A stretch of DNA of 9,618 nucleotides, taken from assembly GCA_002373855.1 (NCBI GenBank), contig DFKO01000201.1, positions 1 to 9,618 on the forward strand. The letters run 5' to 3'. Each line of letters starts with the position of its first letter. Positions within the stretch are counted from its first letter, which is position 1. Positions 1 to 6,869 of the stretch are shown piece after piece. Below the pieces are notes generated by a model. That model was not told where the DNA came from, searched no databases, and saw nothing but the letters and a program-made list of their open reading frames with translations. Both the position numbers and the translations under genes were made by a program. The stretch comes from Lachnospiraceae bacterium UBA3643. GTDB taxonomy: Bacteria > Bacillota > Clostridia > Lachnospirales > Lachnospiraceae.

Positions 1-629
<629 letters not shown>

Positions 630-644
630 TTATTGCATTGCTTA

Positions 645-1199
645 TTAACTGTTTGAAATCTGCACATCCTGAAGCTCTCTTGTGAGTTTGTCGAGCTTCG
701 ATCTGATGCTGCTGTCTACCACTCTGTCACCGATACGGATTATGAGTCCCCCTATCAGAGATTCGTCTGTCTCAAAATCGATCTCCATGGTTTCATACTT
801 TGTGGTAGCGAGCAGTTTTTGCTCAATTTCCTTTTTCTGTGAATCCTTTAAGGCTACAGCACTTTTAACAGAGGCTGTTCCAATCTTAAGGTGTTCCTTC
901 ATCTTGGAAACAAAGAATTCGAGTATACCGTCTATCTCGCTGTATCTGTCCTTATTAAGTACAAGCAGCATAAAACCGGTAAGTTCATCGGAAAAGTTTC
1001 CCCTCATTACTTTTTCAAGGGCCTCGGCTTTTTCCTCCTTAAGGAGTTTGGGATGATTCATCATCGCCGAAAAATCCGGGTTTTCCTTAAGTATGTCTAT
1101 AAGTGATGTTACTTCCGAGAGAAACTCTTTTTCCTTTTTCTCCTCAACAGCCAGTTCGTACAGCGCCTCACCATAGGTTCCTGTAACTAGCTTTGCCAT
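645..1199 (-). CDS. atpH: F-type ATP synthase subunit delta
   Basis: Delta (OSCP-like) subunit of the peripheral stalk; it joins the top of the alpha3beta3 head to the b dimer. 184 residues, normal for the family. The N-terminal six-helix domain covers about residues 1-105, including TGTYGEALYELAVEE, where family members usually read Y-A-x-A-L. The C-terminal signature LIGGLIIRIGDRVVDSSIRS is at residues 148-167 and matches the classical ATPase delta signature. The start ATG lies inside the end of the b-subunit gene (13-base overlap), with AGGTG 7 bases upstream, so translation is probably coupled to the b gene. The protein is moderately diverged in the middle, as is usual for delta. Confidence 0.95.
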   Translation of the reverse strand: MAKLVTGTYGEALYELAVEEKKEKEFLSEVTSLIDILKENPDFSAMMNHPKLLKEEKAEALEKVMRGNFSDELTGFMLLVLNKDRYSEIDGILEFFVSKMKEHLKIGTASVKSAVALKDSQKKEIEQKLLATTKYETMEIDFETDESLIGGLIIRIGDRVVDSSIRSKLDKLTRELQDVQISNS

Positions 1200-1738
1200 G
1201 TTGCATCACCTATTTCCTTTAATGTTTCCTCAACCAGGCTATCCTGAATCTCGGTGTTGATGTTTTCGCGTACAACCTTTGAAGCCATGAGTGAAGCGAT
1301 ATCTACCATTTCCTTCTTAACCTCGTCCATGACACGCTTCTTCTCAAGTTCTGCTTCCTCGCCGGCTCTGGCTACGATGCCTTTTGCCTCTTCATGGGCA
1401 GCCGATACGATCCTGTTTTCGTTATCAACCGCTTTCTTTCTGGCTTCGGAGAGGATCCGCTCCACTTCCTTGTCAGCTTCCTTTAACTTTGCTTCATACT
1501 CTTCTTTTAACTTAAGAGCCTCTGCTTTATCATTAGCTGCCGATTCAAGGTCGTCTGCTATACGGTTCTTTCTGTCTTCGAGAACCTTTCTCGCAGGATT
1601 GAAAAGGAAATTGCTTGCAACGAGGAACATTACAAAGATTGCTATGAGCGTCAGTCCGGAATCAAACAAAAGCTGGAGATCCAGATTGAACATTCTCTCA
1701 TACTCCCCTGTGAGAAGCATATATATTCCCATATTCAA
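1187..1738 (-). CDS. atpF: F-type ATP synthase subunit b
   Basis: Membrane-anchored peripheral-stalk subunit. One transmembrane helix lies at about residues 27-47, followed by FNPARKVLEDRKNRI and a long charged, alanine-rich helix (about 50-150) that forms the right-handed coiled coil of the b dimer. The C-terminus contacts delta. The start is uncertain. A TTG at 1736-1738 lies 9 bases after a strong AAAGGAGG (183 residues). An ATG at 1730-1732 is 15 bases after the same site. A third ATG at 1691-1693 (MFNLDLQLL, 168 residues) has its own GGGGAG 9 bases upstream. I keep the long form because, as I recall, related Clostridia proteins conserve residues before FxLDxQLL, but the short form has the more usual length. 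The 3' end overlaps the delta gene by 13 bases. Confidence 0.93.
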   Translation of the reverse strand: MNMGIYMLLTGEYERMFNLDLQLLFDSGLTLIAIFVMFLVASNFLFNPARKVLEDRKNRIADDLESAANDKAEALKLKEEYEAKLKEADKEVERILSEARKKAVDNENRIVSAAHEEAKGIVARAGEEAELEKKRVMDEVKKEMVDIASLMASKVVRENINTEIQDSLVEETLKEIGDATWQS

Positions 1739-1747
1739 GCTTTAAAG

Positions 1748-1755
1748 CCTCCTTT
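1748..1755 (-). promoter_or_regulatory. Strong RBS of atpF (AAAGGAGG)
   Basis: This ribosome site lies 9 bases from a TTG (1736-1738) and 15 bases from the first in-frame ATG (1730-1732). The ideal spacing to the TTG favours a TTG start. A competing GGGGAG (1703-1708) sits 9 bases from a later ATG (1691-1693), so initiation at either place is possible. Confidence 0.7.
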
Positions 1756-1779
1756 CTTTAAGATTTAAAGATTTAAAAT

Positions 1780-1794
1780 TAGAGACTTTCTCTA
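1780..1794 (-). repeat. Perfect 6-bp hairpin directly after the atpE stop codon
   Basis: TAGAGA-AAG-TCTCTA read on the minus strand begins with the base right after the atpE TAA (1795-1797) and is followed by ATTTTAAA. There is no long U-run, so it is not a convincing terminator. Its position suggests an mRNA-stabilising or processing element that could help raise c-subunit output relative to the downstream genes; that role is inference. Confidence 0.5.
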
Positions 1795-2070
<276 letters not shown>

Positions 2071-2102
2071 TTAATTATTTTTACTTTAATTAAATTACAT
2101 TG

Positions 2103-2816
2103 TTAATCCGTATCCATGGCGCTTGCGATATATGTCATGGTCAGCATACAGAATACGTATGTCTGGATGGCTCCGGAGAATACATCAAAGTATGCATGGA
2201 GCACAGCCGGCCATATCGTAGCTATCCATCCTAGCAGGCCGTAGATAAGGGCCAGCATGATGGTTCCGGATAATACGTTGGCAAAAAGCCTGAGCGAAAG
2301 TGAGATAGGTACTGCCAGGTCTCCGATGATATTGATCGGTGCCCAGAACGGCCAGGGATCGCACAGTCCCTTGATAAAACCGCTGACCTTTTGATATCTC
2401 AGCTTCTGAATAAAGATAAGTGTAAACGAAAGTACACCCATGGGGAAGGTTACACCGTAGTCGGCTGTAGGTGCTCTGAGTCCCAGGAGTCCCGATAAGT
2501 TACTGAATAGGATAAATACGAAAATCGTACCGATATAATTAAGAAAGCCTTTGGCATGCTTACCCATGGTACTCTTTATCATACCGTCAAGGGCATCTAT
2601 TCCAAGCTCCAGAACATTCTGAAATCCCGTAGGCACATCACTCGCTTTTTTCATCGTGCCGTTTGCAATGAATGACAAAATGCAGATGGACAAAACAACA
2701 ATAAGCAGACATACATGTGATGTCGTTATCCATATAGTCTGACCGAATAATTCAAAGGAAAAGATTCCCTTGATCATAAAGTCAAGATTTGCGGATAACA
2801 TTAATCCTGCTCCCAT
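2103..2816 (-). CDS. atpB: F-type ATP synthase subunit a
   Basis: Membrane stator subunit that provides the two ion half-channels next to the c ring. 237 residues with about five to six membrane helices. The essential arginine is Arg176 in SLSLRLFANVLSG (172-184). PTGFQNVLELGID (62-74) and FSNLSGLLGL (104-113) are further family-typical segments, and the C-terminal helix includes FSGAIQTYVFCMLTMTYI (213-230). The start ATG has the near-perfect ribosome site AGGAGGTGA 7 bases (counted from GGAGG) upstream. Only 20 bases separate it from the AtpI-like gene upstream and 56 bases from atpE downstream. Nothing is missing compared with functional homologues. Confidence 0.96.
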   Translation of the reverse strand: MGAGLMLSANLDFMIKGIFSFELFGQTIWITTSHVCLLIVVLSICILSFIANGTMKKASDVPTGFQNVLELGIDALDGMIKSTMGKHAKGFLNYIGTIFVFILFSNLSGLLGLRAPTADYGVTFPMGVLSFTLIFIQKLRYQKVSGFIKGLCDPWPFWAPINIIGDLAVPISLSLRLFANVLSGTIMLALIYGLLGWIATIWPAVLHAYFDVFSGAIQTYVFCMLTMTYIASAMDTD

Positions 2817-2836
2817 ATTCTCACCTCCTCTTATGT

Positions 2837-3373
2837 TTATTTATTTTCATCCGGCGTTTCTTTCACGCCTTCAGATAATTCATCCTTGTTTTTTTTACCG
2901 TAAAGCTCATCCTGCTCCTCGGGTGTAAGCAGCGGTTTTAACTCTTCCTCGCCGATAAACCGGTTCAGTATCTTTTTGGCCGCGCCGTTTAAATACGCTC
3001 CTGCCTTAAGTCCCATGAGACCCAGGAATGTGCTTAACGGACTGATCACATCTGTGACCATGAGTAACCCGAATATAATGAGTATCACTCCGTACCTAAG
3101 GAGTGAATCTTTCCTGACTATCTTTTGTGCGGTGCCCGGATCAAAATTAAGAGCCCTGCTTATCGAAAGGTTCATGTGAACCCCGGCGCACACTGCCAGT
3201 ATCATGCCGAGCCACAGCCCTGCCGAGTAGTGGAGCAGTCTGCCCGTGACCTTGTCTGTAAACAGACCGCTTAAAAGAAAGCATATCTGGCAGAATATAT
3301 CAAATATAAATATACCGATTATCAGTTCTGTAAGGGTCCGGTTATTTCTTAATATCTCCGCTCTTGTCTCCAT
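2837..3373 (-). CDS. AtpI-like ATP synthase assembly protein
   Basis: 178-residue membrane protein, placed where atpI usually sits, directly upstream of the a subunit. Four predicted membrane helices are visible at about residues 16-37, 49-68, 92-109 and 112-129. The last pair, LLRYGVILIIFGLL and LSTFLGLMGLKAGAYL, resembles the ATP synthase subunit I family, which helps assemble the c ring. After the last helix comes an unusually long, highly charged tail (about 139-178, KPLLTPEEQDELYGKKNKDE) that probably faces the cytoplasm. The ATG lies 32 bases inside the end of the AtpZ gene, with GGAG 6 bases upstream, so the two are likely translationally coupled. The assignment rests on topology, motif resemblance and position; sequence conservation in this family is low. 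Confidence 0.75.
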   Translation of the reverse strand: METRAEILRNNRTLTELIIGIFIFDIFCQICFLLSGLFTDKVTGRLLHYSAGLWLGMILAVCAGVHMNLSISRALNFDPGTAQKIVRKDSLLRYGVILIIFGLLMVTDVISPLSTFLGLMGLKAGAYLNGAAKKILNRFIGEEELKPLLTPEEQDELYGKKNKDELSEGVKETPDENK

Positions 3374-3599
3374 GATCTTCTCCGGGATTCTTCATACTTT
3401 TCATTGCGAATATGTATACGTTCCTAAAGCCCGCAACAGCTCCGATAAAGAAGCCGATGATCATGATAAAACTCGTGCCAAGCTTTTTATCAAGCCACAT
3501 CCCACCGAAAAAACAAATCCCTATGGGGACGAGCATATTTATCCCAAACTGACTGATCAGAGTCAGTAATCTGAATGTATTTCTCTTATCGTTTTTCAT
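3342..3599 (-). CDS. atpZ: AtpZ/AtpI family small membrane protein, first gene of the atp operon
   Basis: 85 residues from the ATG at 3597-3599. Two membrane helices (about 15-34 and 44-62) form the hairpin typical of the AtpZ family: SQFGINMLVPIGICFFGGMW, then the family hallmark LDKKLGTSF (36-44) and GFFIGAVAGFRNVYIF. A hydrophilic tail follows. In other bacteria AtpZ together with AtpI assists ATP synthase assembly or divalent-cation supply. I chose the ATG over an upstream in-frame TTG (3612-3614); neither has a recognisable ribosome site, and the leader from the predicted promoter is only about 30-35 bases, so this gene may be poorly translated on purpose. Its 3' end overlaps the next gene by 32 bases. 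Confidence 0.85.
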   Translation of the reverse strand: MKNDKRNTFRLLTLISQFGINMLVPIGICFFGGMWLDKKLGTSFIMIIGFFIGAVAGFRNVYIFAMKSMKNPGEDHGDKSGDIKK

Positions 3600-3639
3600 T
3601 TGCAAAACGCACAATCAACATGATACACAATCGCATATA

Positions 3640-3668
3640 ATTATACATTTTTTAAGGGGTAGTGTCTA
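3640..3668 (-). promoter_or_regulatory. Predicted promoter of the atp operon
   Basis: Read on the minus strand: -35 TAGACA (3663-3668), exactly 17 bases, -10 TATAAT (3640-3645). This gives a start of transcription near 3633 and a short leader before the AtpZ ATG at 3599. It is the only strong sigma-A-type match upstream of the operon. The stretch is back-to-back with the plus-strand promoter at 3696-3725. Confidence 0.8.
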
Positions 3669-3695
3669 CTAAAAAGATTTTATACAATTCATTGG

Positions 3696-3725
3696 ATGAC
3701 ACCCCGTATTTTAAGGGTGTATACT
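3696..3725 (+). promoter_or_regulatory. Predicted promoter of the DUF402 gene, containing an inverted repeat
   Basis: -35 ATGACA (3696-3701), 18-base spacer, -10 TATACT (3720-3725). The spacer is framed by an inverted repeat ACACCC (3699-3704 region) and GGGTGT (3715-3720 region), which would place a dimeric regulator right over the promoter. Transcription would start near 3732, leaving a leader of about 28 bases. Confidence 0.55.
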
Positions 3726-3759
3726 GTAAATAGCATATATGATTTGAGGGGGAAAATAT

Positions 3760-4245
3760 ATGGAGAAACCGGTTTTATACAGAAAGAGACTCATACCTGA
3801 GGAATGCGTACAGCTAAAGGACGATATCATCCTTTACATGGATGATGAGAAGATCGTCACCAAGTGGAATACGCTAAAGCCAAAGAAAGATCTTCATCAC
3901 GGGTATTCATGCTACTTTTTAAATGAGGGATATAAAGTCAGCAAGTTTTACAAGGCTGACGGCACGCTCCTTTTTTACTACTGCGATATCGTGACTTATG
4001 AGAGAAATGAAGAAAAGAATGAACTCATCGTCATCGATCTTCTCGCAGATGTGATCATTTATCCCGACGGATTTGTAAAGGTCGTCGATATAGATGAGAT
4101 GGTTGAATGCCTTAATGATGGCAAGATAGACCTTGAGCTCTTAAAGACTTCTCTCACCGGACTCGACAGGCTCCTTAATATTATTTACGAGGATAAACTC
4201 GACACTCTGACTTCGTATATAGAGAAGTATGAAGACCGGGAGTAA
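3760..4245 (+). CDS. DUF402 domain protein
   Basis: 161 residues. The segment YYCDIVTYERNEEKNELIVI (74-93) followed by DLLADVIIYPDGFVKVVDID (93-112) is the core pattern of the DUF402 family: YxDI, then DLxxDV, then PDG and a D-x-D-E turn, and a helix containing G-x-I-D. The DUF402 fold is shared by the FomD hydrolase and by nucleoside tri-/diphosphatases of Gram-positive bacteria, where the conserved aspartates bind metal. A phosphatase role on a nucleotide is therefore possible but not shown for this branch. The start ATG has GAGGGGG 7 bases upstream. The gene is transcribed away from the atp operon and lies about 130 bases before the GGDEF-EAL gene in the same direction. No signal peptide or membrane segment; cytoplasmic. 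Confidence 0.8.
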   Translation: MEKPVLYRKRLIPEECVQLKDDIILYMDDEKIVTKWNTLKPKKDLHHGYSCYFLNEGYKVSKFYKADGTLLFYYCDIVTYERNEEKNELIVIDLLADVIIYPDGFVKVVDIDEMVECLNDGKIDLELLKTSLTGLDRLLNIIYEDKLDTLTSYIEKYEDRE

Positions 4246-4262
4246 AAAACAAGAAAGATTAT

Positions 4263-4286
4263 ACAAAAATATAAAGTGTATTTTGT
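4263..4286 (+). repeat. AT-rich inverted repeat in the DUF402/GGDEF-EAL gap
   Basis: ACAAAAATA and TATTTTGT pair as 8 bp with one bulged A around the loop TAAAGTG. It lies immediately before the longer hairpin at 4286-4337. Its stem is A/T-only apart from the two ends, so it is weak alone; it matters only as a possible part of a folded leader RNA. Confidence 0.35.
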
Positions 4287-4344
4287 GACACCTTACCCAT
4301 ATAGCACATGATAGAATATATGTGGGGAAAGGTGTCAATTTTTT
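4286..4344 (+). terminator. Long hairpin plus U-tract: terminator, attenuator or operator
   Basis: TGACACCTT (4286-4294) and AAGGTGTCA (4329-4337) form a perfect 9-bp inverted repeat. The stem continues inward after one A-A mismatch with CCC/GGG and, past a bulge, ATATA with TGTAT including one G-U pair. The loop is about 13 bases. A six-T run (4339-4344) follows. This fits an intrinsic terminator for the DUF402 gene, but the GGDEF-EAL ATG comes only 32 bases later with no room for a promoter in between. It would then act as an attenuator in the GGDEF-EAL leader, or as a DNA operator over a promoter I cannot place with confidence (a TAGAAT box sits at 4312-4317 without a good -35). Confidence 0.55.
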
Positions 4345-4375
4345 CCTTACACATGTAAAGAACAGGATTTTTATA

Positions 4376-6478
4376 ATGACAAAAAAAGGCAATTTTATCT
4401 GTATTACAAAACTTCCGACCAGAATGGAGTTTCTCGAAAAGACCGATGAGCTCATGAAAGAGAGTGCGCTGTCTTTATGTATGATATCAATGGATATCAG
4501 AAATTTTCATTTTTATAACAAATGGCACGGAAGAGCCCAGGGTGATGCGCTCCTCGGAGCAGTCAGCGATTACCTGAACGATTTCATAAAGGGCACAAAT
4601 ATGGTAGCCGGATACCTTGGCGGCGACAACTTCTCCATAGTGATGGAGCAGGACAAGGCCATGGAGGACAGGGTCATAAAAGGCCTCGATGAACTGGTAT
4701 CAAGATATGCAGGAGATGACAAAGCCATCTCTGCGGCATTTGGAGGATATAAATTTAACGGAGAGGATATATCCGCATCTGATGTATATGACTATACGGT
4801 AGATGCCCTCGGCAGAGTACGCAACAAGATGGGTGCAGAGATATTCTGGAATGTTGATGCATCGATAAAGAGCAGGGAGAAGGAGATGCGCCTTATCCCC
4901 AACATCTTAAAGGCTCTCGTTAATAAAGAATTCTGCTTTTATGTTCAGCCTAAATGTAATATAAAGAACGGAAAGATTATCGGAGGCGAGGCACTGGTAA
5001 GATGGGTGAAGCCCGACGGAAGCCTTGTATCTCCCGGAATATTTGTACCTGTTATGGAGGAGCACGGTCTTATTACGCGACTCGACTGCTTCATATGGGA
5101 GCAGGTTTGCTTAAACATGAAAAACTGGATAGAGGAAGACCTTCCGGTTGTACCTATGTCCGTAAATGTATCCCGTATTGATATTAACCAGCTTGATGTA
5201 GCAGATGAATTTATCAGGCTGATCAGAAAATATGAAATACCCGCAAGCTGTATTGAAATAGAGATTACGGAAAGTGCTTACATGGACGACGATTATCTCC
5301 TGCTCAATACCATAGACAAGCTTCATCGTCACGGATTCAAGGTCCTCATCGATGATTTCGGAAGCGGATACTCGTCACTTAATATGCTTAAGGACACACA
5401 GGCCGATGTACTCAAGCTTGATATGAAGCTTTTATCTGACGCAGAGTCAAATGAGAAAAAGAGTACGTCTATCCTTGAATCAATCCTCGAAATGTCGAGA
5501 CAGATAAGAGTACCCGCCATAATAGAAGGACTCGAAACACCGAAACAGCTTAAAATAATGTCAAACCTCGGCTGTGAGTTTGCACAGGGATTTTATTTCT
5601 ATAAGCCCATGCCGGCTTCGGAATATGAGGAGCTTCTTCGCGATCCTCTCAAAGTCGGAAACAGCGAAGAAGGAAGAGTCGTTCTTCAGAAATCTCATCT
5701 CCAGCAGTTTTCCGATTATTTCATTAAAGCCGCTAACGTGGATATCATCACGGGACATTATGAATTCATCAAAAAGGACGAAATGCATAATCAGGTCAAT
5801 CAGCCTGAGGCAGCTACCATATTTGAATACATAGACAGATTCGCGGAGCTTGGACTGGTGCATCCGGACGACTTGTTTGACTACAGAATACTGTTTAATA
5901 CAAATGTTCTTTTGTCGCTTATAGAAAAAGGACACAAAAATATTCTGAAGCATTTCAGATATAAAGTAGACGGGGCATACAAATGGGCAACATTTGAGAT
6001 AATGGTTCCTCCCGAGTACGGAGATGATAACCACATTGTCTTAATGACATGGAAAAATGCGGATTACAGCGTCTCTCTCGTACATGAATACGAAAAACTT
6101 GTTACCGAGAATTTCAGCAAGATTGCAAAAGTAAATCTTGATACAAAAAAATACGAGATGCTCCATGTTTCAAAGATAGAAAAAGTTGACAGCGACTTTG
6201 AGGAAGAAGGAGAGTTTGATGACTTTGCCAATTTCGTTACCATCGAAAAGGTCGCTCCCGAAGATACAGAAAAATTTAAAGAATTTGCCGATATCGAAAA
6301 ATTCAAAGAGCATTTCAGAAACAGCGACGAGAAAATAAACGTCAGATACAACAGGATTATGGACGGAGAAAAGATGCCTACCGTAATGGAAGCGACAAAG
6401 AGCGCTTCATATACAGATACAAACCCTGAGATACTCCTCTATGTCAGAAGAGGACGAATGGAGCATAAAGAAGATTAA
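4376..6478 (+). CDS. GGDEF-EAL protein, predicted cyclic-di-GMP phosphodiesterase, with duplicated C-terminal domain
   Basis: 700 residues, no membrane segment. The GGDEF domain (about 30-160) keeps Asp40 and Asn48 but has GGDNF (82-86) in place of GG[D/E]EF and no RxxD inhibitory site before it, so cyclase activity is doubtful. The EAL domain (about 172-425) is complete: EALVRW with Glu205, Asn264 in SVNVS, Glu296 in EITES, Asp326-Asp327 in DDFGSGYSSL, Lys347, Glu384 in IEGLET and Gln404 in AQGF. Predicted role: hydrolysis of c-di-GMP to pGpG, perhaps with GTP as allosteric ligand of the GGDEF domain. Residues about 440-565 and 571-692 are two diverged copies of one PAS-like module. I chose ATG 4376 (AGGA 8-10 bases upstream) over an in-frame GTG at 4322, which falls inside the hairpin. 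Confidence 0.92.
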   Translation: MTKKGNFICITKLPTRMEFLEKTDELMKESALSLCMISMDIRNFHFYNKWHGRAQGDALLGAVSDYLNDFIKGTNMVAGYLGGDNFSIVMEQDKAMEDRVIKGLDELVSRYAGDDKAISAAFGGYKFNGEDISASDVYDYTVDALGRVRNKMGAEIFWNVDASIKSREKEMRLIPNILKALVNKEFCFYVQPKCNIKNGKIIGGEALVRWVKPDGSLVSPGIFVPVMEEHGLITRLDCFIWEQVCLNMKNWIEEDLPVVPMSVNVSRIDINQLDVADEFIRLIRKYEIPASCIEIEITESAYMDDDYLLLNTIDKLHRHGFKVLIDDFGSGYSSLNMLKDTQADVLKLDMKLLSDAESNEKKSTSILESILEMSRQIRVPAIIEGLETPKQLKIMSNLGCEFAQGFYFYKPMPASEYEELLRDPLKVGNSEEGRVVLQKSHLQQFSDYFIKAANVDIITGHYEFIKKDEMHNQVNQPEAATIFEYIDRFAELGLVHPDDLFDYRILFNTNVLLSLIEKGHKNILKHFRYKVDGAYKWATFEIMVPPEYGDDNHIVLMTWKNADYSVSLVHEYEKLVTENFSKIAKVNLDTKKYEMLHVSKIEKVDSDFEEEGEFDDFANFVTIEKVAPEDTEKFKEFADIEKFKEHFRNSDEKINVRYNRIMDGEKMPTVMEATKSASYTDTNPEILLYVRRGRMEHKED

Positions 6479-6479
6479 C

Positions 6480-6511
6480 AAAACGGAGTCGGTTTTCCGA
6501 CTCCGTTTTTT
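6480..6511. terminator. Strong bidirectional intrinsic terminator
   Basis: ACGGAGTCGG - TTTT - CCGACTCCGT forms a perfect GC-rich stem extended by flanking A/T pairs, with a T-run on the plus side and an A-run on the other, so it can stop transcription in both directions. It ends the GGDEF-EAL gene (stop codon 6476-6478) and the convergent cysteine-rich gene, whose TAA (6510-6512) overlaps the T-run. A near copy lies at 9533-9565. Confidence 0.95.
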
Positions 6512-6731
6512 AATTATCAAACCAATTATAATTTTTATTTTTGCATCTTAATGATTCGAAATCTTTTTTATGTTCATTTAAAGATTTCTTATTTGCTCCA
6601 CCACTAAAATCTCGGTTATCATTTTGGACTTCGTCATCTTCCCATCCACATATTAAACATATATCATGAGGTTCTTTTATTATCCCGTCACCACAACATA
6701 CACATTTGTAGGGATATTTTTTATTGTTCAT
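6510..6731 (-). CDS. CPCC-type cysteine-rich small protein
   Basis: 73 residues from the ATG at 6729-6731. CVCCG and CLICG (about residues 12-16 and 25-29) supply five cysteines, four of them arranged as two CxxC pairs, a likely zinc or metal knuckle. After that come WEDDEVQNDN and GGANKKSLNEHKKDF, which match the Cys_rich_CPCC family (usual pattern CPCC..., CxVCxWEDD, GGANxxSLxEA). The first CPCC is altered to CVCC here. The upstream in-frame ATG at 6747-6749 (79 residues) has no ribosome site, while AAAGGAG sits 7 bases before the chosen ATG. The function of the family is unknown; members are often found near toxin/immunity genes and on mobile segments, as I recall. It faces the GGDEF-EAL gene and begins the AT-rich region. 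Confidence 0.8.
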   Translation of the reverse strand: MNNKKYPYKCVCCGDGIIKEPHDICLICGWEDDEVQNDNRDFSGGANKKSLNEHKKDFESLRCKNKNYNWFDN

Positions 6732-6738
6732 GCCAATA

Positions 6739-6745
6739 CTCCTTT
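6739..6745 (-). promoter_or_regulatory. RBS deciding the start of the CPCC gene
   Basis: AAAGGAG on the minus strand, 7 bases from the ATG at 6729-6731. It lies within what the longer reading would treat as codons 2-4, so the shorter protein of 73 residues is preferred. Confidence 0.75.
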
Positions 6746-6769
6746 TCATAATAAGTACATAATGATTGT

Positions 6770-6797
6770 ATTATAATTAAAAACCAGATTTGCAAAT
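6770..6797 (-). promoter_or_regulatory. Possible promoter of the CPCC gene
   Basis: A perfect -10 TATAAT (6770-6775, minus strand) lies about 40 bases before the gene. The -35 is weak: ATTTGC (6792-6797) at 16 bases is the best fit. It would be back-to-back with the repressor promoter at 6817-6845. Confidence 0.4.
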
Positions 6798-6815
6798 ATT
6801 ATTCGGAAACCGCAT

Positions 6816-6832
6816 CTTGACATTTTGTCAAG
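6816..6832. promoter_or_regulatory. 17-bp palindromic operator over the -35 box
   Basis: CTTGACA-TTT-TGTCAAG is a perfect 7-bp inverted repeat with a 3-base centre. It completely covers the -35 hexamer of the repressor promoter, so a dimer bound here would block RNA polymerase. Size and placement fit self-repression by the XRE protein encoded 40 bases downstream. I saw no second full copy in the window. Confidence 0.65.
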
Positions 6833-6845
6833 TTTGGGCTATAGT
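6817..6845 (+). promoter_or_regulatory. Promoter of the XRE repressor gene
   Basis: Consensus -35 TTGACA (6817-6822), 17-base spacer, -10 TATAGT (6840-6845). Predicted start of transcription near 6852, with the AGGAGG ribosome site and ATG 6870 close behind. This is the best promoter match in the AT-rich region. Confidence 0.85.
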
Positions 6846-6869
6846 CATCTTAAATAGGAGGTTTTATGT

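Noticed and set aside
3590..3625. Short leader peptide (MLIVRFANEKR) overlapping the AtpZ start
   Set aside because: No ribosome site, overlaps the real start out of frame, and shows no regulatory codon pattern.
4246..4375. c-di-GMP riboswitch ahead of the c-di-GMP enzyme
   Set aside because: None of the conserved GEMM-I core segments is present and the stretch is too short for the full aptamer.
4322..4378. Upstream GTG start for the GGDEF-EAL gene
   Set aside because: The extra 18 codons lie in the long hairpin and U-tract and no ribosome site precedes the GTG; the ATG at 4376 has AGGA upstream.
4141..4455. 104-residue minus-strand frame spanning the DUF402/GGDEF-EAL gap
   Set aside because: It crosses the end of one clear gene and the start of another, lacks a ribosome site, and its membrane-like look comes from A/T-rich codons.
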